Position numbers and translations under genes: made by a program
In this document: piece by piece, positions 43,716 to 51,787 of the stretch
Numbering within the stretch: the first letter of the stretch is position 1
Layout of the letters: each line of letters opens with the position of its first letter
From: Sedimentisphaerales bacterium
GTDB taxonomy: Bacteria > Planctomycetota > Phycisphaerae > Sedimentisphaerales > Anaerobacaceae
Direction: 5' to 3'
Length of the DNA stretch: 61,851 nt
NCBI GenBank assembly: GCA_016932095.1
Contig: JAFGDN010000044.1
Location: 1 to 61,851 of the forward strand
The notes under the pieces: generated by a model
Database searches by the model: none
Seen by the model: only the letters and a program-made list of their open reading frames with translations
What the model was told of the DNA's origin: nothing

Positions 43716-43789
43716 AAAAGAGCACAAGGGCACAAGTCACAAGTGCACAAGCAGCTTGTGCTCTTTTGCTCTTGTGTTCTTGTGCACTT
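43716..43789 (+). repeat. word-type inverted repeat (GCACAAG/CTTGTGC) upstream of trpS
   Basis: Four direct GCACAAG-like words are followed by four inverted ones. AAAAGAGCACAAG (43716-43728) pairs perfectly with CTTGTGCTCTTTT (43755-43767), and AAGTGCACAAG (43741-43751) with CTTGTGCACTT (43779-43789). The two pairings cross. The element ends about 10 nt before the trpS ribosome site. Confidence 0.75.
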
Positions 43790-43809
43790 TTATTAATGGG
43801 AGATTGATT

Positions 43810-44784
43810 TTGAGAGTTCTTTCAGGCATACAGCCATCAGGCCGGCTGCATATAGGCAATTACTTCGGCGCTATGCGCCAGCATATCAAAATGCAGGAAG
43901 GCAACGACTGCTTCTATTTCATCGCAGATTTCCACGCCCTGACCAGCAACCCTTCGCCAAAAGAAGTCGCCGATTTCACGCTCGATGTTGCTATGAGCTA
44001 TCTTGCGATGGGGCTTGACCCGGAAAAGACCGTTTTCTGGAGACAATCGGACGTGCCGGAGGTTACAGAATTAACCTGGCTGTTATCCTGCGTTACACCT
44101 ATGGGACTTCTGCACCGTTGCACAAGCTATAAAGACAAGGTTGCCCAGGGGCTTACCCCTAATCACGGACTTTTTGCTTATCCTGTTTTGCAGGCGGCGG
44201 ACATCCTGATTTATAAAAGTAACGTCGTTCCCGTCGGGGCCGACCAGAAACAGCATATCGAGGTAACCCGCGACATCGCCGGCTATTTCAATAATACATA
44301 CGGCGAGGTGTTCGTTTTGCCCACCGACCACATTATCGAGTCGGTGGCGGTCGTGCCTGGAGTCGATGGCCGTAAAATGAGCAAAAGCTACGGCAACACC
44401 ATCGAGCTGTTCGAGCCGGAAAAGAGCATCAAAAACAAGATTATGAAAATCGTTACCGATTCGACGCCTGTGGAAGCCCCCAAAGACCCCGACAAATGCA
44501 ACGTCTTTGCGCTTCTGAAATTGGTCGCCTCAAAAGAGGAATTGAAACAATGGGAGGACAAATACCGTAAAGGTGGAACGGGATATGGCGAGGCCAAGAA
44601 ACGGCTTGTGGAGATTATCATTGAATACTTTAAGCCGTTCAGACAAAAGCGGGCTGAGCTTGAAAAGAATCCCGATTACGTCAAAGAAACACTGGCAAAA
44701 GGCGCCCGGCGAGCAAAAGCTATAGCACAGGCAACGCTGATGGAGGCCCGAAGAGCGGTCGGTTTGGGTGATTATTATGGCTGA
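43810..44784 (+). CDS. trpS: tryptophanyl-tRNA synthetase
   Basis: Class I synthetase charging tRNA-Trp. The start is TTG 43810 (MRVLSGIQPSGRLHIGNY) with GGGAGA 6 nt upstream; the frame is open upstream only through the repeat region. Signature motifs: HIGN (HIGH) near the N-terminus, GADQKQHIEVTRD, and KMSKS as GRKMSKSYGN. The 324-aa length is normal for the bacterial enzyme. The following DUF2007 gene overlaps its end by 8 bp. A strong word-type inverted repeat lies in the leader and may affect expression. Confidence 0.94.
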   Translation: MRVLSGIQPSGRLHIGNYFGAMRQHIKMQEGNDCFYFIADFHALTSNPSPKEVADFTLDVAMSYLAMGLDPEKTVFWRQSDVPEVTELTWLLSCVTPMGLLHRCTSYKDKVAQGLTPNHGLFAYPVLQAADILIYKSNVVPVGADQKQHIEVTRDIAGYFNNTYGEVFVLPTDHIIESVAVVPGVDGRKMSKSYGNTIELFEPEKSIKNKIMKIVTDSTPVEAPKDPDKCNVFALLKLVASKEELKQWEDKYRKGGTGYGEAKKRLVEIIIEYFKPFRQKRAELEKNPDYVKETLAKGARRAKAIAQATLMEARRAVGLGDYYG

Positions 44785-45034
44785 AAAAGTTGTAACCATC
44801 GCTGAGTTTGCGGATTCGATGCAGGCAGATCTGGCAAGACAGCTTCTTGGAGACTTTGGGATACGGGCAATGGTTATGAAACAGAATGCGACCGATATTT
44901 GGCTGCCTACAAATCTGCCGATGACTGCGAAGCTGCAGGTTCTCGAAAGTGACGTTGTTAAGGCGCAAGAGATACTTAAGGAGCAGGAAAGCAGCGCCCA
45001 ACCGGACAAGCAGAAAGATATGGAGAGGCAATAG
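44777..45034 (+). CDS. DUF2007-type small protein, copy 1
   Basis: 85-aa protein: MAEKVVTIAEFADSMQADLARQLL ... FGIRAMVMKQ ... AKLQVLESDVVKAQEILKE. This is the DUF2007 pattern (small ferredoxin-like alpha/beta domain, sometimes called putative signal-transducing protein) in which a strand-helix unit precedes the LQVxxxDxxxAxxIL end. ATG 44777 overlaps trpS by 8 bp. A close paralogue follows after 15 bp. The function of the family is not established. Confidence 0.78.
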   Translation: MAEKVVTIAEFADSMQADLARQLLGDFGIRAMVMKQNATDIWLPTNLPMTAKLQVLESDVVKAQEILKEQESSAQPDKQKDMERQ

Positions 45035-45049
45035 GACCGGGAGTATATA

Positions 45050-45343
45050 ATGGAAAATAAGCTTGTGACTATTGCAGAGTATGCCGATTCGATGCAGGCG
45101 GAAATGGCAAGGCAGGCACTTGAGGATTTCGGGATAAAGGCCGTAGTCGTGGACCAAAACGCCGCCAATCTGGGTTTTCCAGCAACCGTGCTCACCGCCA
45201 AGCTGCAGGTTCTCGAATCAGACGCGGAGCAGGCAAGACAGATACTTGAGGAGCAGCAGGAGGTTTATGAGCCGGAAGATTATGAAGTAATGGATGAAAC
45301 GGAAGATGACGAGCCATACGAGCCGGATGAGGAGGAACTGTAA
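45050..45343 (+). CDS. DUF2007-type small protein, copy 2, with acidic tail
   Basis: 97-aa paralogue of the preceding gene (VTIAEYADSMQAEMARQAL and LTAKLQVLESDAEQARQILEE are nearly the same). It differs by a strongly acidic tail of about 25 residues, rich in Glu, Asp, Tyr and Pro. The last codons contain GGAGGAA, which serves as ribosome site for the scpA start directly after the stop codon. The duplication and tail suggest the two copies have diverged in partner choice; no function is known. Confidence 0.78.
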   Translation: MENKLVTIAEYADSMQAEMARQALEDFGIKAVVVDQNAANLGFPATVLTAKLQVLESDAEQARQILEEQQEVYEPEDYEVMDETEDDEPYEPDEEEL

Positions 45344-46267
45344 TTGGCTGATTACCGGGTAAATCTTGAGATATTCGCGGGACCACTCGACCTGCTTTTG
45401 CACCTCGTTCGCAAGGAAGAGGTCGATATTTACGACATACCTATCGCCAAAATCACCGACCAGTATGTTCGCTATATTGAGATGCTCAAGCGGCTCGATA
45501 TCGACGTAGCTGGCGATTTCCTCGTTATGGCGGCGACGCTGATGCAGATAAAATCCGCAATGCTTTTACCCAGGTCAGAGGGAACCGAACTTGGCGCAGA
45601 AGACCTGGCCGACCCGCGCGAGGAGCTTATAAGGCAATTACTCGAATACAAGAGGTTCAAAGACGCCGCCAATCTTTTAGCGGCGGCGGCCGATGAGCAG
45701 GGCGAGAAGTTTGCCAGGCCCGATACTGTTATAGAGCAGTTGAAGGGCGAATCAGAGCCGACGGTTGACCTTGACCAGATAAGCGTCTGGGACCTGCTGG
45801 AGGCCTTTGACAAGCTGATGGAGGCCACCGGCGCGAAATTCGATATAAGTAACATCGCCGACGATACACCGATTGACCTCTACCAGATAGAGATTTTGCA
45901 CCGGCTGCAGGTCGAAGGGACGATGAGCTTTGAGCGTATTTTCGAGAACCGGGGCAATCGGCTGACGTTAGTCGGGTTGTTTCTGGCGATACTGGAATTG
46001 ATAAGAGCGCAGCTCATATCGGCTGAGCAGGCGGAAACATCCAGGACGATATACCTGCGGGCGATGACCGATGAACCCGCGGAAGTCGCGGTGCGAAAAG
46101 CCATATTGGCGATTGAAACAGCGGCGGCGGTTAATCAACAAGCCGAACCGGCTCAGCCAAACCAATCCCTGATACCGATTGTGGAAATACCGGCTGAAGG
46201 GGCCGGCACACAACCAGCAAAAGAGCTTGAGCCGATGGGCGGCGAATCTTCACAAAAGTCGGAGTAA
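45344..46267 (+). CDS. scpA: segregation and condensation protein A
   Basis: Kleisin subunit of the SMC condensin complex, needed for chromosome compaction. The N-terminal block FAGPLDLLLHLVRKEEVDIYDIPI and AGDFLVMAATLMQIKSAMLLP are diagnostic. A winged-helix-like C-terminal part (VEGTMSFERIFENRGNRLTLVGLFLAILELI) is followed by a Glu/Pro/Gln-rich tail of about 45 residues beyond the usual end. Start TTG 45344 follows the upstream stop directly with GGAGGAA well placed. scpB and smc are not in the window. Confidence 0.92.
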   Translation: MADYRVNLEIFAGPLDLLLHLVRKEEVDIYDIPIAKITDQYVRYIEMLKRLDIDVAGDFLVMAATLMQIKSAMLLPRSEGTELGAEDLADPREELIRQLLEYKRFKDAANLLAAAADEQGEKFARPDTVIEQLKGESEPTVDLDQISVWDLLEAFDKLMEATGAKFDISNIADDTPIDLYQIEILHRLQVEGTMSFERIFENRGNRLTLVGLFLAILELIRAQLISAEQAETSRTIYLRAMTDEPAEVAVRKAILAIETAAAVNQQAEPAQPNQSLIPIVEIPAEGAGTQPAKELEPMGGESSQKSE

Positions 46268-46282
46268 AAAAGCAATTTGCAT

Positions 46283-46311
46283 TTGACAGGGCGGAATCAG
46301 CTATATAAAAT
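46283..46311 (+). promoter_or_regulatory. promoter of trxA
   Basis: Consensus TTGACA (46283-46288), 17-bp spacer, TAAAAT (46306-46311), 39 bp before the ATG. Confidence 0.7.
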
Positions 46312-46349
46312 CGCATGCATCTTAGGTAGGATATAGAAAGGGACCGACA

Positions 46350-46676
46350 ATGGCTGGGAACGTGTTTGAATTGACCGATGCGGATTTCGACGACGTTATT
46401 CATAAAGCGCAGGAGCCGGTGCTCGTGGATTTCTGGGCGCCCTGGTGCGGGCCGTGCATAATGATGGGGCCTATCATCGGGGAGATTGCCAACGATTACG
46501 CCGGCAAGGCCAAGGTCGGCAAGCTCAATACCGACGAGGCGCGCGACAGCGCTATGGAATTCGGCATAAGCGCGATACCCACCATCATTCTGTTCAAAGG
46601 CGGCCAGGTTCAGAAGAAATGGGTCGGCCTTACAAGCAAAAAGGAGCTTTCAGCGGCGATTGAAGAGCTGCTTTGA
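46350..46676 (+). CDS. trxA: thioredoxin
   Basis: 108-aa thioredoxin with the classical active site WAPWCGPC, a DFWA lead-in, and the cis-proline in SAIPTIILFKGG. GAAAGGGA precedes the ATG and a consensus promoter lies upstream. It faces the thioredoxin reductase gene tail to tail across a word-type hairpin, so reductant and substrate genes are neighbours but on opposite strands. Confidence 0.95.
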   Translation: MAGNVFELTDADFDDVIHKAQEPVLVDFWAPWCGPCIMMGPIIGEIANDYAGKAKVGKLNTDEARDSAMEFGISAIPTIILFKGGQVQKKWVGLTSKKELSAAIEELL

Positions 46677-46681
46677 ATTTG

Positions 46682-46754
46682 GAATTGAGAATTTAGAATG
46701 AATAATTTAAAAGCGTAAATTTTTTCTGAATTCTCAATTCTTGATTTTCAATTC
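46682..46754. repeat. word-type hairpin between trxA and trxB
   Basis: GAATTGAGAATTTAG (46682-46696) pairs with CTGAATTCTCAATTC (46726-46740) at 14 of 15 positions; further GAATT words extend it. The right arm contains the last codons of trxB (ending LKIKN). It may end both genes. Confidence 0.65.
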
Positions 46755-47726
46755 GTCCGCAAGCGGCTGATGCCACCAGTTCGGGTCGCGGAAATAATGC
46801 TTCAGCGCCATAGCGGCGTTAACGCCGTCGCCGACCGCCGTGGCCAGTTGCATCGCGGCGCCAACCCGGCAGTCGCCCGCCACAAAAACCCCCGGCACGC
46901 TTGTCCGTAGATATGCGCAATCGCACTTGATATAGCCGGCGTTGTTGAGCTCGACAAAATCTTTTAAGAAGCCCGTGTTGGGAACCATACCGATGAAAAT
47001 AAATACGCCGTCGCAGGGATAATTCTCTTCCCGGCCGGTTTTCAGGTCTTTCAATTTGACCGACTGCACTTTATCGCCGCCTCCGATGGCGGTCGCGACC
47101 GTGCTGTATTTGATAATCAGATTCGAACCCGGCTCGTTTGCTTTTGCCAGAAGCTCTTCCTGGAGAACTTTTGTCGCCCGGAATTCGTCTCTGCGATGAA
47201 TCAGTGCAACCTTCGCGGCGTGTTTACACAGGTGCAGGGTATCTTCCAGCGCCGTGTTGCCGCCGCCGACGGCTGCGACGGATTTGTCTTTGAAGAATGG
47301 CGCGTCGCAGGTGCCGCAGTAGCTTACGCCGGCGCCTGCGTTGCGGAATTTGTCTTCGCCGGGAACGCCGAGCTTGCGATAATCGCTGCCCGGCGAAAGT
47401 ATGACCGCCCGGGCGAAATATTTATCTTTGTCGCAAGCGACCTCTAAAGAGGCGTCGTTGAGTTTTTTCAGGGCGGTTACTTCTGCGCCGGTTTTAATCT
47501 CAGCGCCGAAAGCTGCCGCCTGTTTTTGCATTTTTTCGACAAGCTCGATACCGCCAACGCGGTCGAAACCCGGGTAGTTCTCGATTCTGTCGGTGGTGCT
47601 GATTTGACCGCCGGGCATAAATTTTTCAAGTATAAGGGTTTTGAGCCGGTCGCGGGCGGTATAAAGCGCAGCCGCAAGACCCGCCGGGCCGCCCCCTACA
47701 ATTATGCAATCATAATTCTCAGCCAT
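46734..47726 (-). CDS. trxB: thioredoxin reductase
   Basis: 330-aa FAD/NADPH disulfide reductase. The FAD loop GGGPAGLAAALYTARDRL is near the N-terminus, and the redox pair lies in SYCGTCDAPFF (family norm CATCDG). The NADPH loop GGGNTALEDTLHL and the C-terminal FVAGDCRVGAAMQLATAVGDG are present. AAAGGG precedes the ATG. The C-terminus is encoded by an arm of the neighbouring word-type hairpin. It works with trxA next to it. Confidence 0.93.
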   Translation of the reverse strand: MAENYDCIIVGGGPAGLAAALYTARDRLKTLILEKFMPGGQISTTDRIENYPGFDRVGGIELVEKMQKQAAAFGAEIKTGAEVTALKKLNDASLEVACDKDKYFARAVILSPGSDYRKLGVPGEDKFRNAGAGVSYCGTCDAPFFKDKSVAAVGGGNTALEDTLHLCKHAAKVALIHRRDEFRATKVLQEELLAKANEPGSNLIIKYSTVATAIGGGDKVQSVKLKDLKTGREENYPCDGVFIFIGMVPNTGFLKDFVELNNAGYIKCDCAYLRTSVPGVFVAGDCRVGAAMQLATAVGDGVNAAMALKHYFRDPNWWHQPLADELKIKN

Positions 47727-47769
47727 ATTGAAATCCCTTTAACAAGTGATAATCACAAGACGCCAAAGT

Positions 47770-47868
47770 ATTGACAATTGATGAATGATAATTGATGATT
47801 GACGTTTGTCAACAACGGATGCAGCGAACGATTGACGTTAAATTACTAATTATCAATTAATTAGAGGT
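47770..47868. repeat. word-type repeat region between trxB and the FG-GAP gene
   Basis: AATTGATGA and GATTGACG words repeat on the left (about 47775-47812), while the right side carries GATTGACGTTAA and inverted TTATCAATTAATTA. It forms only imperfect hairpins. Both divergent genes must be transcribed from within or beside it. Confidence 0.45.
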
Positions 47869-47873
47869 ATTCG

Positions 47874-50300
47874 GTGCGAACGATTAAGTGCATAATCATC
47901 CTGTTATTGTTGTCGTCGGTTACTGTTGGGGCGGGAAAACCCGTAAAAAATCTCGACAATGGACTAACGCGAGCGGATTCAAAACAGCCCGACTCAAACG
48001 ACATCGGACAATATTACGGCTTCGCCGAGCTGGAGATAGTCAAACTGGACTACGGAATCCAGAACCTGCAGATAGCCGATTTTGACGGCGACGGCCTCAA
48101 CGATATTGTATTAGCCAATAATGCCAAGTCCTGTATTGAATTGCTTTTACAAAAAAAGCAGGTCGGGCCGGAAGAGGAGGAAGTAGCCGTTGACCCCAAT
48201 GACCTCGATATAAATGCCCTTGTCGGGCCCAGCCGGTTCAAAAAACAAACGCTGCCGGTCTCGCAAAGGATATACAGTTTGGTTGCCGACCACCTTAATG
48301 GGGATAAGCTGACTGACCTGGCGTTTTACGGTGAGCCGAGGGGCTTGTATGTGTTGTTGCAGAAGCCGGGCGACAGACAGGGGGCAAAAAGAAAAGACCT
48401 CGCCTGGCAGCCGAGAAAGAGAATCAATATTGACGATGCCCTGCCGAGCAGGAACGCCCTGATATGCGCCGACATAGATAACGACGGCCGCAAAGACCTG
48501 GTGGTGGCCGGCAGAAAGGTCATATATTTAGTGCTGCAAAAGGACGACGGCCAGTTCGCCGAGCCGGTAAAATTCGCAAGTGCCGCTCAAATTCTCGGGG
48601 TAGATGCCGGCGACATAAACGGCGACGGCAAAACCGACCTCATTATTTACACCGATGAGCAGGAACGCCCCATTCACGTTCGACTGGGGCAAAAAACCAA
48701 TCAGTTAGGCCCCGAGATTCGCCTGTTTGCGGAGTTCCCGTTAGCGGCGGAGCCGGCCAATATTGACCCGGGCCAACCCGGCGGCAGTGAGCTTGTCGCT
48801 ATCGACGCCGTAAGCAAAAGATTGGTCTGTTATAAGTATGTAACCGATACCAGCGCGACCGGCACCGACGGCGATTGGCAGGTTTTATTCTATCCCCTTT
48901 CCGCTGGTCAGGATAGCGCTAAGCGTGACCTCGTGATTGCCGATTGCGACGGCGACGGGCTTTCAGACGTTGTGATAAGCGACCCTGTCGCCGCGGAGCT
49001 GGTTTTCTACCAACAAGCAGCCGGCGTGGGACTTATGGAGCCGTCAAGATTCCCGTCGCTATCGGATACCGATTGCTTGTCGGCTGCGGATGTTGACGGC
49101 GACGGCGCCTATGAGGTGGGCATATTAAGCGTCAGGGAAAAGGCCATTGGCATCAGTAAATTTGAAAACGGGCGACTGACGTTCCCTCGGGCGGTCGATT
49201 TGACGGGCGAGCCGCTGGCGATGGAGCTGGCCGATATTGACGGTGATGGTTCAATTGATTGCGTTTATGCGGCACGGTCGCAGGATGACGCGAGGTCGTT
49301 TAGGGTAATCTATGACGTGAAACAGACACGTATCAAACCTAATAATATACCTGAAATTGAGCTGAAACGCCTTGTCGCCAATCCGCAGGGTATCAGGGTC
49401 TTTGATGTTGACCAGGATGGCCGCAAAGACGCGATTATTTTTGTCAAATATGAGCTGCCGATACTGGTTCGCCAGGTTGAATCGCGTAAGTTTGAAGTAG
49501 TCGATTCGCCAAGGGCGCAGACCAGCTTGTTAAAAGAGGCGACGCCTCGCTCGATTGATGCGGCCGACGTCGACGGCCGCCCGGGTAAGGAGGTTTTAAT
49601 CGCACAAAATAATTTCGCCAGGAGTTTGGTTTTTGCCGACGGCGGCTGGAAGGTAATCGACCAGTATAACGCCAAAAGCCCCGAGAACCGGATTTCAGCG
49701 GTTGCCGTGACGCATCTTGACGAAGGCACAAAAGATAAACCGGGAATATTTTTACTGGACGGGCAAAAAGGCAGCTTGCAGATTCTTAAACCCGGCGCCG
49801 ATAAAGCATATCATTTTGACAAGGAGCTGGACGTCGGGACGTGGAGTTTATCGGGCGGGATTAAGATGATGCTCGCTTCTCTGATGAACGGACGAGGCGA
49901 AAATATCGTGCTGTTTGACGGCGAAAAGTTCGCTGTAGTCCTTTCGCCAAAAGACGCGGTAAGCTGCAAATTTGAAAAGATGTTCAGTTATGAAACAAAG
50001 ATAAAGGACGGCGCCTACGGCAACCTGGCGACCGGCGACATAAATTCAGACGGGCTGGTCGATTTAATAATGGTCGAATTCAAGCACAACCACATAGAGA
50101 TACTGACACTGGATTCCTCGGGTAAGCCGGTCCCGGCCATGAGATTTAAGATATTCGAGGATAAGTCCTATCGCCGGGAAAGACCGCAGGGAACGGGCGT
50201 AGAACCGAGGGAGCTTAAAGTCGCCGACGTTACGGGCGACGGCGCTGCCGACCTTGTTACCGTTATCCACGACAGGGTGATTATATATCCCCAGGATTAA
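47874..50300 (+). CDS. exported FG-GAP/VCBS-repeat protein
   Basis: 808-aa protein starting at GTG 47874 (AGAGG upstream), with a cleavable signal peptide (IIILLLLSSVTVGAG). The rest is a series of about ten FG-GAP/VCBS-like repeats with calcium-type loops: DFDGDGLNDIVLA, DIDNDGRKDLVVAG, DINGDGKTDLIIY, DCDGDGLSDVVIS, DVDGDGAYEVG, DIDGDGSIDCVYA, DVDQDGRKDAIIF, DINSDGLVDLIMVE and DVTGDGAADLVTV. They probably fold into one or more beta-propellers of the integrin-alpha type. No enzyme domain was recognised; a role in binding at the surface or in the periplasm is likely. It is a single gene. Confidence 0.85.
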   Translation: MRTIKCIIILLLLSSVTVGAGKPVKNLDNGLTRADSKQPDSNDIGQYYGFAELEIVKLDYGIQNLQIADFDGDGLNDIVLANNAKSCIELLLQKKQVGPEEEEVAVDPNDLDINALVGPSRFKKQTLPVSQRIYSLVADHLNGDKLTDLAFYGEPRGLYVLLQKPGDRQGAKRKDLAWQPRKRINIDDALPSRNALICADIDNDGRKDLVVAGRKVIYLVLQKDDGQFAEPVKFASAAQILGVDAGDINGDGKTDLIIYTDEQERPIHVRLGQKTNQLGPEIRLFAEFPLAAEPANIDPGQPGGSELVAIDAVSKRLVCYKYVTDTSATGTDGDWQVLFYPLSAGQDSAKRDLVIADCDGDGLSDVVISDPVAAELVFYQQAAGVGLMEPSRFPSLSDTDCLSAADVDGDGAYEVGILSVREKAIGISKFENGRLTFPRAVDLTGEPLAMELADIDGDGSIDCVYAARSQDDARSFRVIYDVKQTRIKPNNIPEIELKRLVANPQGIRVFDVDQDGRKDAIIFVKYELPILVRQVESRKFEVVDSPRAQTSLLKEATPRSIDAADVDGRPGKEVLIAQNNFARSLVFADGGWKVIDQYNAKSPENRISAVAVTHLDEGTKDKPGIFLLDGQKGSLQILKPGADKAYHFDKELDVGTWSLSGGIKMMLASLMNGRGENIVLFDGEKFAVVLSPKDAVSCKFEKMFSYETKIKDGAYGNLATGDINSDGLVDLIMVEFKHNHIEILTLDSSGKPVPAMRFKIFEDKSYRRERPQGTGVEPRELKVADVTGDGAADLVTVIHDRVIIYPQD

Positions 50301-50385
50301 TCCATATGCGGCGGATTAAAAACGGGCATTTTACAGGACCAAGAAAATTACTTAACGGTTTTTTATTTAGGGCATACGGATTTAA

Positions 50386-50402
50386 TTTCTATATTATAGA
50401 AA
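50386..50402 (+). promoter_or_regulatory. perfect AT-rich palindrome upstream of a secreted protein gene
   Basis: TTTCTATA and TATAGAAA flank a single central T. The palindrome lies about 80 bp before the next start codon and overlaps a possible -10 element (TATTAT). A plausible operator. Confidence 0.4.
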
Positions 50403-50481
50403 GACGATATGTGTATAAATGGGCAAGCTGGTCTAATTGGGCTGGTTTGGAAATAATAATAACTGATTAAGGAGGCGAAAA

Positions 50482-51105
50482 ATGAAAAAGTTACTAACTG
50501 TGTTTGCATTGTTGCTGTTGTTGGGGATATGCTCGGTATCCTCAGCCGACGTCCTGTATTACAACGTATTTGGCTCCGCCAGGTCGGTTGACAACCTGGT
50601 CGAGGGCTTTGACAGGACTTCGATAAACGGTTTCCTGGTAATGGAAATCGATGAAGCCGCAGGAGATGTAACCGCGTCAACACTGGTGCTTTACGGCAGA
50701 GATGGGCAGGAAGCGAGGGTTTACAAAGTATATGATGAAGCCGTCTCTTTGAATATGTCCGGAAGCGCCGCTGTCTTTGTAATGAATCCCAGCGAGGGCG
50801 TTACCCTGGTTTTGACCGGTACGCTGAGAAATACACGCCTGAGTTTTTCAAGAAGAAACTCTGTAACTGTTTACGCGGCCGCTACGCTGAGCGGCAGCAT
50901 ACAGCTCCAGTGGGGGTCGCTGCTCGACATCAACCAGCTTCTTATGGGCGAGGGTTCTGTTATGGCATTTCTGAATTACGCTCAAACAATGAATGCCGTC
51001 GTGAATGAAAGCACTATCGACGACGTTGTTAATGAGATTATCCAGCGGCTGGAGTCAAGAGATTACATTCCTGTGCCAGACGAAGAGGAGCCCTTGCCGT
51101 TATAA
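50482..51105 (+). CDS. exported protein of unknown function, 207 aa
   Basis: Begins with a clear signal peptide (KKLLTVFALLLLLGICSVSSA-DV) after a strong ribosome site (AAGGAGG). The mature part is a beta-rich domain to about residue 150 (LYYNVFGSARSV..., FLVMEIDEAAGDV, VTLVLTGTLRNTRLSF), followed by a helical part and an acidic, proline-containing end (DEEEPLPL). I do not recognise a family. It is a single gene with a palindrome in its upstream region and a shared terminator-like hairpin downstream. Confidence 0.7.
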   Translation: MKKLLTVFALLLLLGICSVSSADVLYYNVFGSARSVDNLVEGFDRTSINGFLVMEIDEAAGDVTASTLVLYGRDGQEARVYKVYDEAVSLNMSGSAAVFVMNPSEGVTLVLTGTLRNTRLSFSRRNSVTVYAAATLSGSIQLQWGSLLDINQLLMGEGSVMAFLNYAQTMNAVVNESTIDDVVNEIIQRLESRDYIPVPDEEEPLPL

Positions 51106-51122
51106 GGCGTTGTTTGACAATA

Positions 51123-51169
51123 CGTGACTCGTCGCCCGGCAAAAAAGGAAGTGTGGGGGACGAGTCACG
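51123..51169. terminator. perfect 11-bp inverted repeat between convergent genes
   Basis: CGTGACTCGTC (51123-51133) pairs with GACGAGTCACG (51159-51169), loop 25 nt. The right arm includes the stop codon of the minus-strand lipoprotein gene. No T-run; it could work with a termination factor or as a 3'-end stabiliser. Confidence 0.5.
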
Positions 51170-51686
51170 GTAATCGGGCCGGGCGAATACAAAAGTCCGC
51201 CCACAGGCGTTTTCCGGTGGGGCAGATGCAGGTCGCCTGAATAATACAGGTCTCCCCCGTGATTCGCTGCTGCAGAGGAAGAGAAAACTTGTATGCGCGC
51301 AGGAAATCCTGCCAGTGCGAATTATTAACTCCCGCGTTTGTCAGGTCGATATCAGGCCAGATATTCAGGCGTTTTCCTTTTGGGTCGGCTGAACGCTGGG
51401 TATATTGAAATAACTCGAAACGCAGCGTGACAGGCGCCTTGATTTGGGAATCGAATGAGTCGAGAAGGCAGACGTAAACATTTATGGCCGATTCACCCGG
51501 GCTGCCGGCCGATGACGTAATAGTTGTTATCGGCAGAACGTCAATTCGTGCCGGCCCGAAGTGGGAGTAAACGGAATCCTGCGACCTGGAAAAATCAATC
51601 GGAAAGGCCGGATTTGAATTCGGTTCCCCACAGCCGGCGTAAAACAGCGGCGAAAGGGCCAACAGCAGCACACTTATCGTTCTCAT
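51165..51686 (-). CDS. small lipoprotein of unknown function
   Basis: 173-aa predicted lipoprotein: signal RTISVLLLALSPLFYAGC with the lipid Cys at about residue 19. The mature part has regular strands (FGPARIDVLPITTI, SAINVYVCLLDSF, APVTLRFELFQYT) resembling a beta-sandwich, and ends with cysteines in CIIQATCICPTGKRLWADFCI, which could form disulfides. No family was recognised. It lies downstream of a word-type hairpin that also follows ribBA, and is convergent with the 50482 gene. Confidence 0.65.
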   Translation of the reverse strand: MRTISVLLLALSPLFYAGCGEPNSNPAFPIDFSRSQDSVYSHFGPARIDVLPITTITSSAGSPGESAINVYVCLLDSFDSQIKAPVTLRFELFQYTQRSADPKGKRLNIWPDIDLTNAGVNNSHWQDFLRAYKFSLPLQQRITGETCIIQATCICPTGKRLWADFCIRPARLP

Positions 51687-51691
51687 TCTTC

Positions 51692-51787
51692 GATTTATTA
51701 TTTTCTATTTATGATTTATTATTTTTATTTCGTCCCTGCGCACCGGTAATCTTTAAATTATAAATCATAAATCGTAAATTATAAATC
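51692..51787. repeat. word-type hairpin (GATTTAT/ATAAATC) after ribBA
   Basis: A left arm at 51692-51726 and a right arm at 51755-51787 match as reverse complements over about 33 positions with a handful of mismatches, each made of GATTTAT-type words. The right arm includes the last codons and stop of ribBA. Confidence 0.7.

Noticed and set aside
43683-43809. T-box riboswitch upstream of trpS
   Set aside because: There is strong pairing, but no T-box bulge sequence, specifier loop or terminator with T-run is visible.
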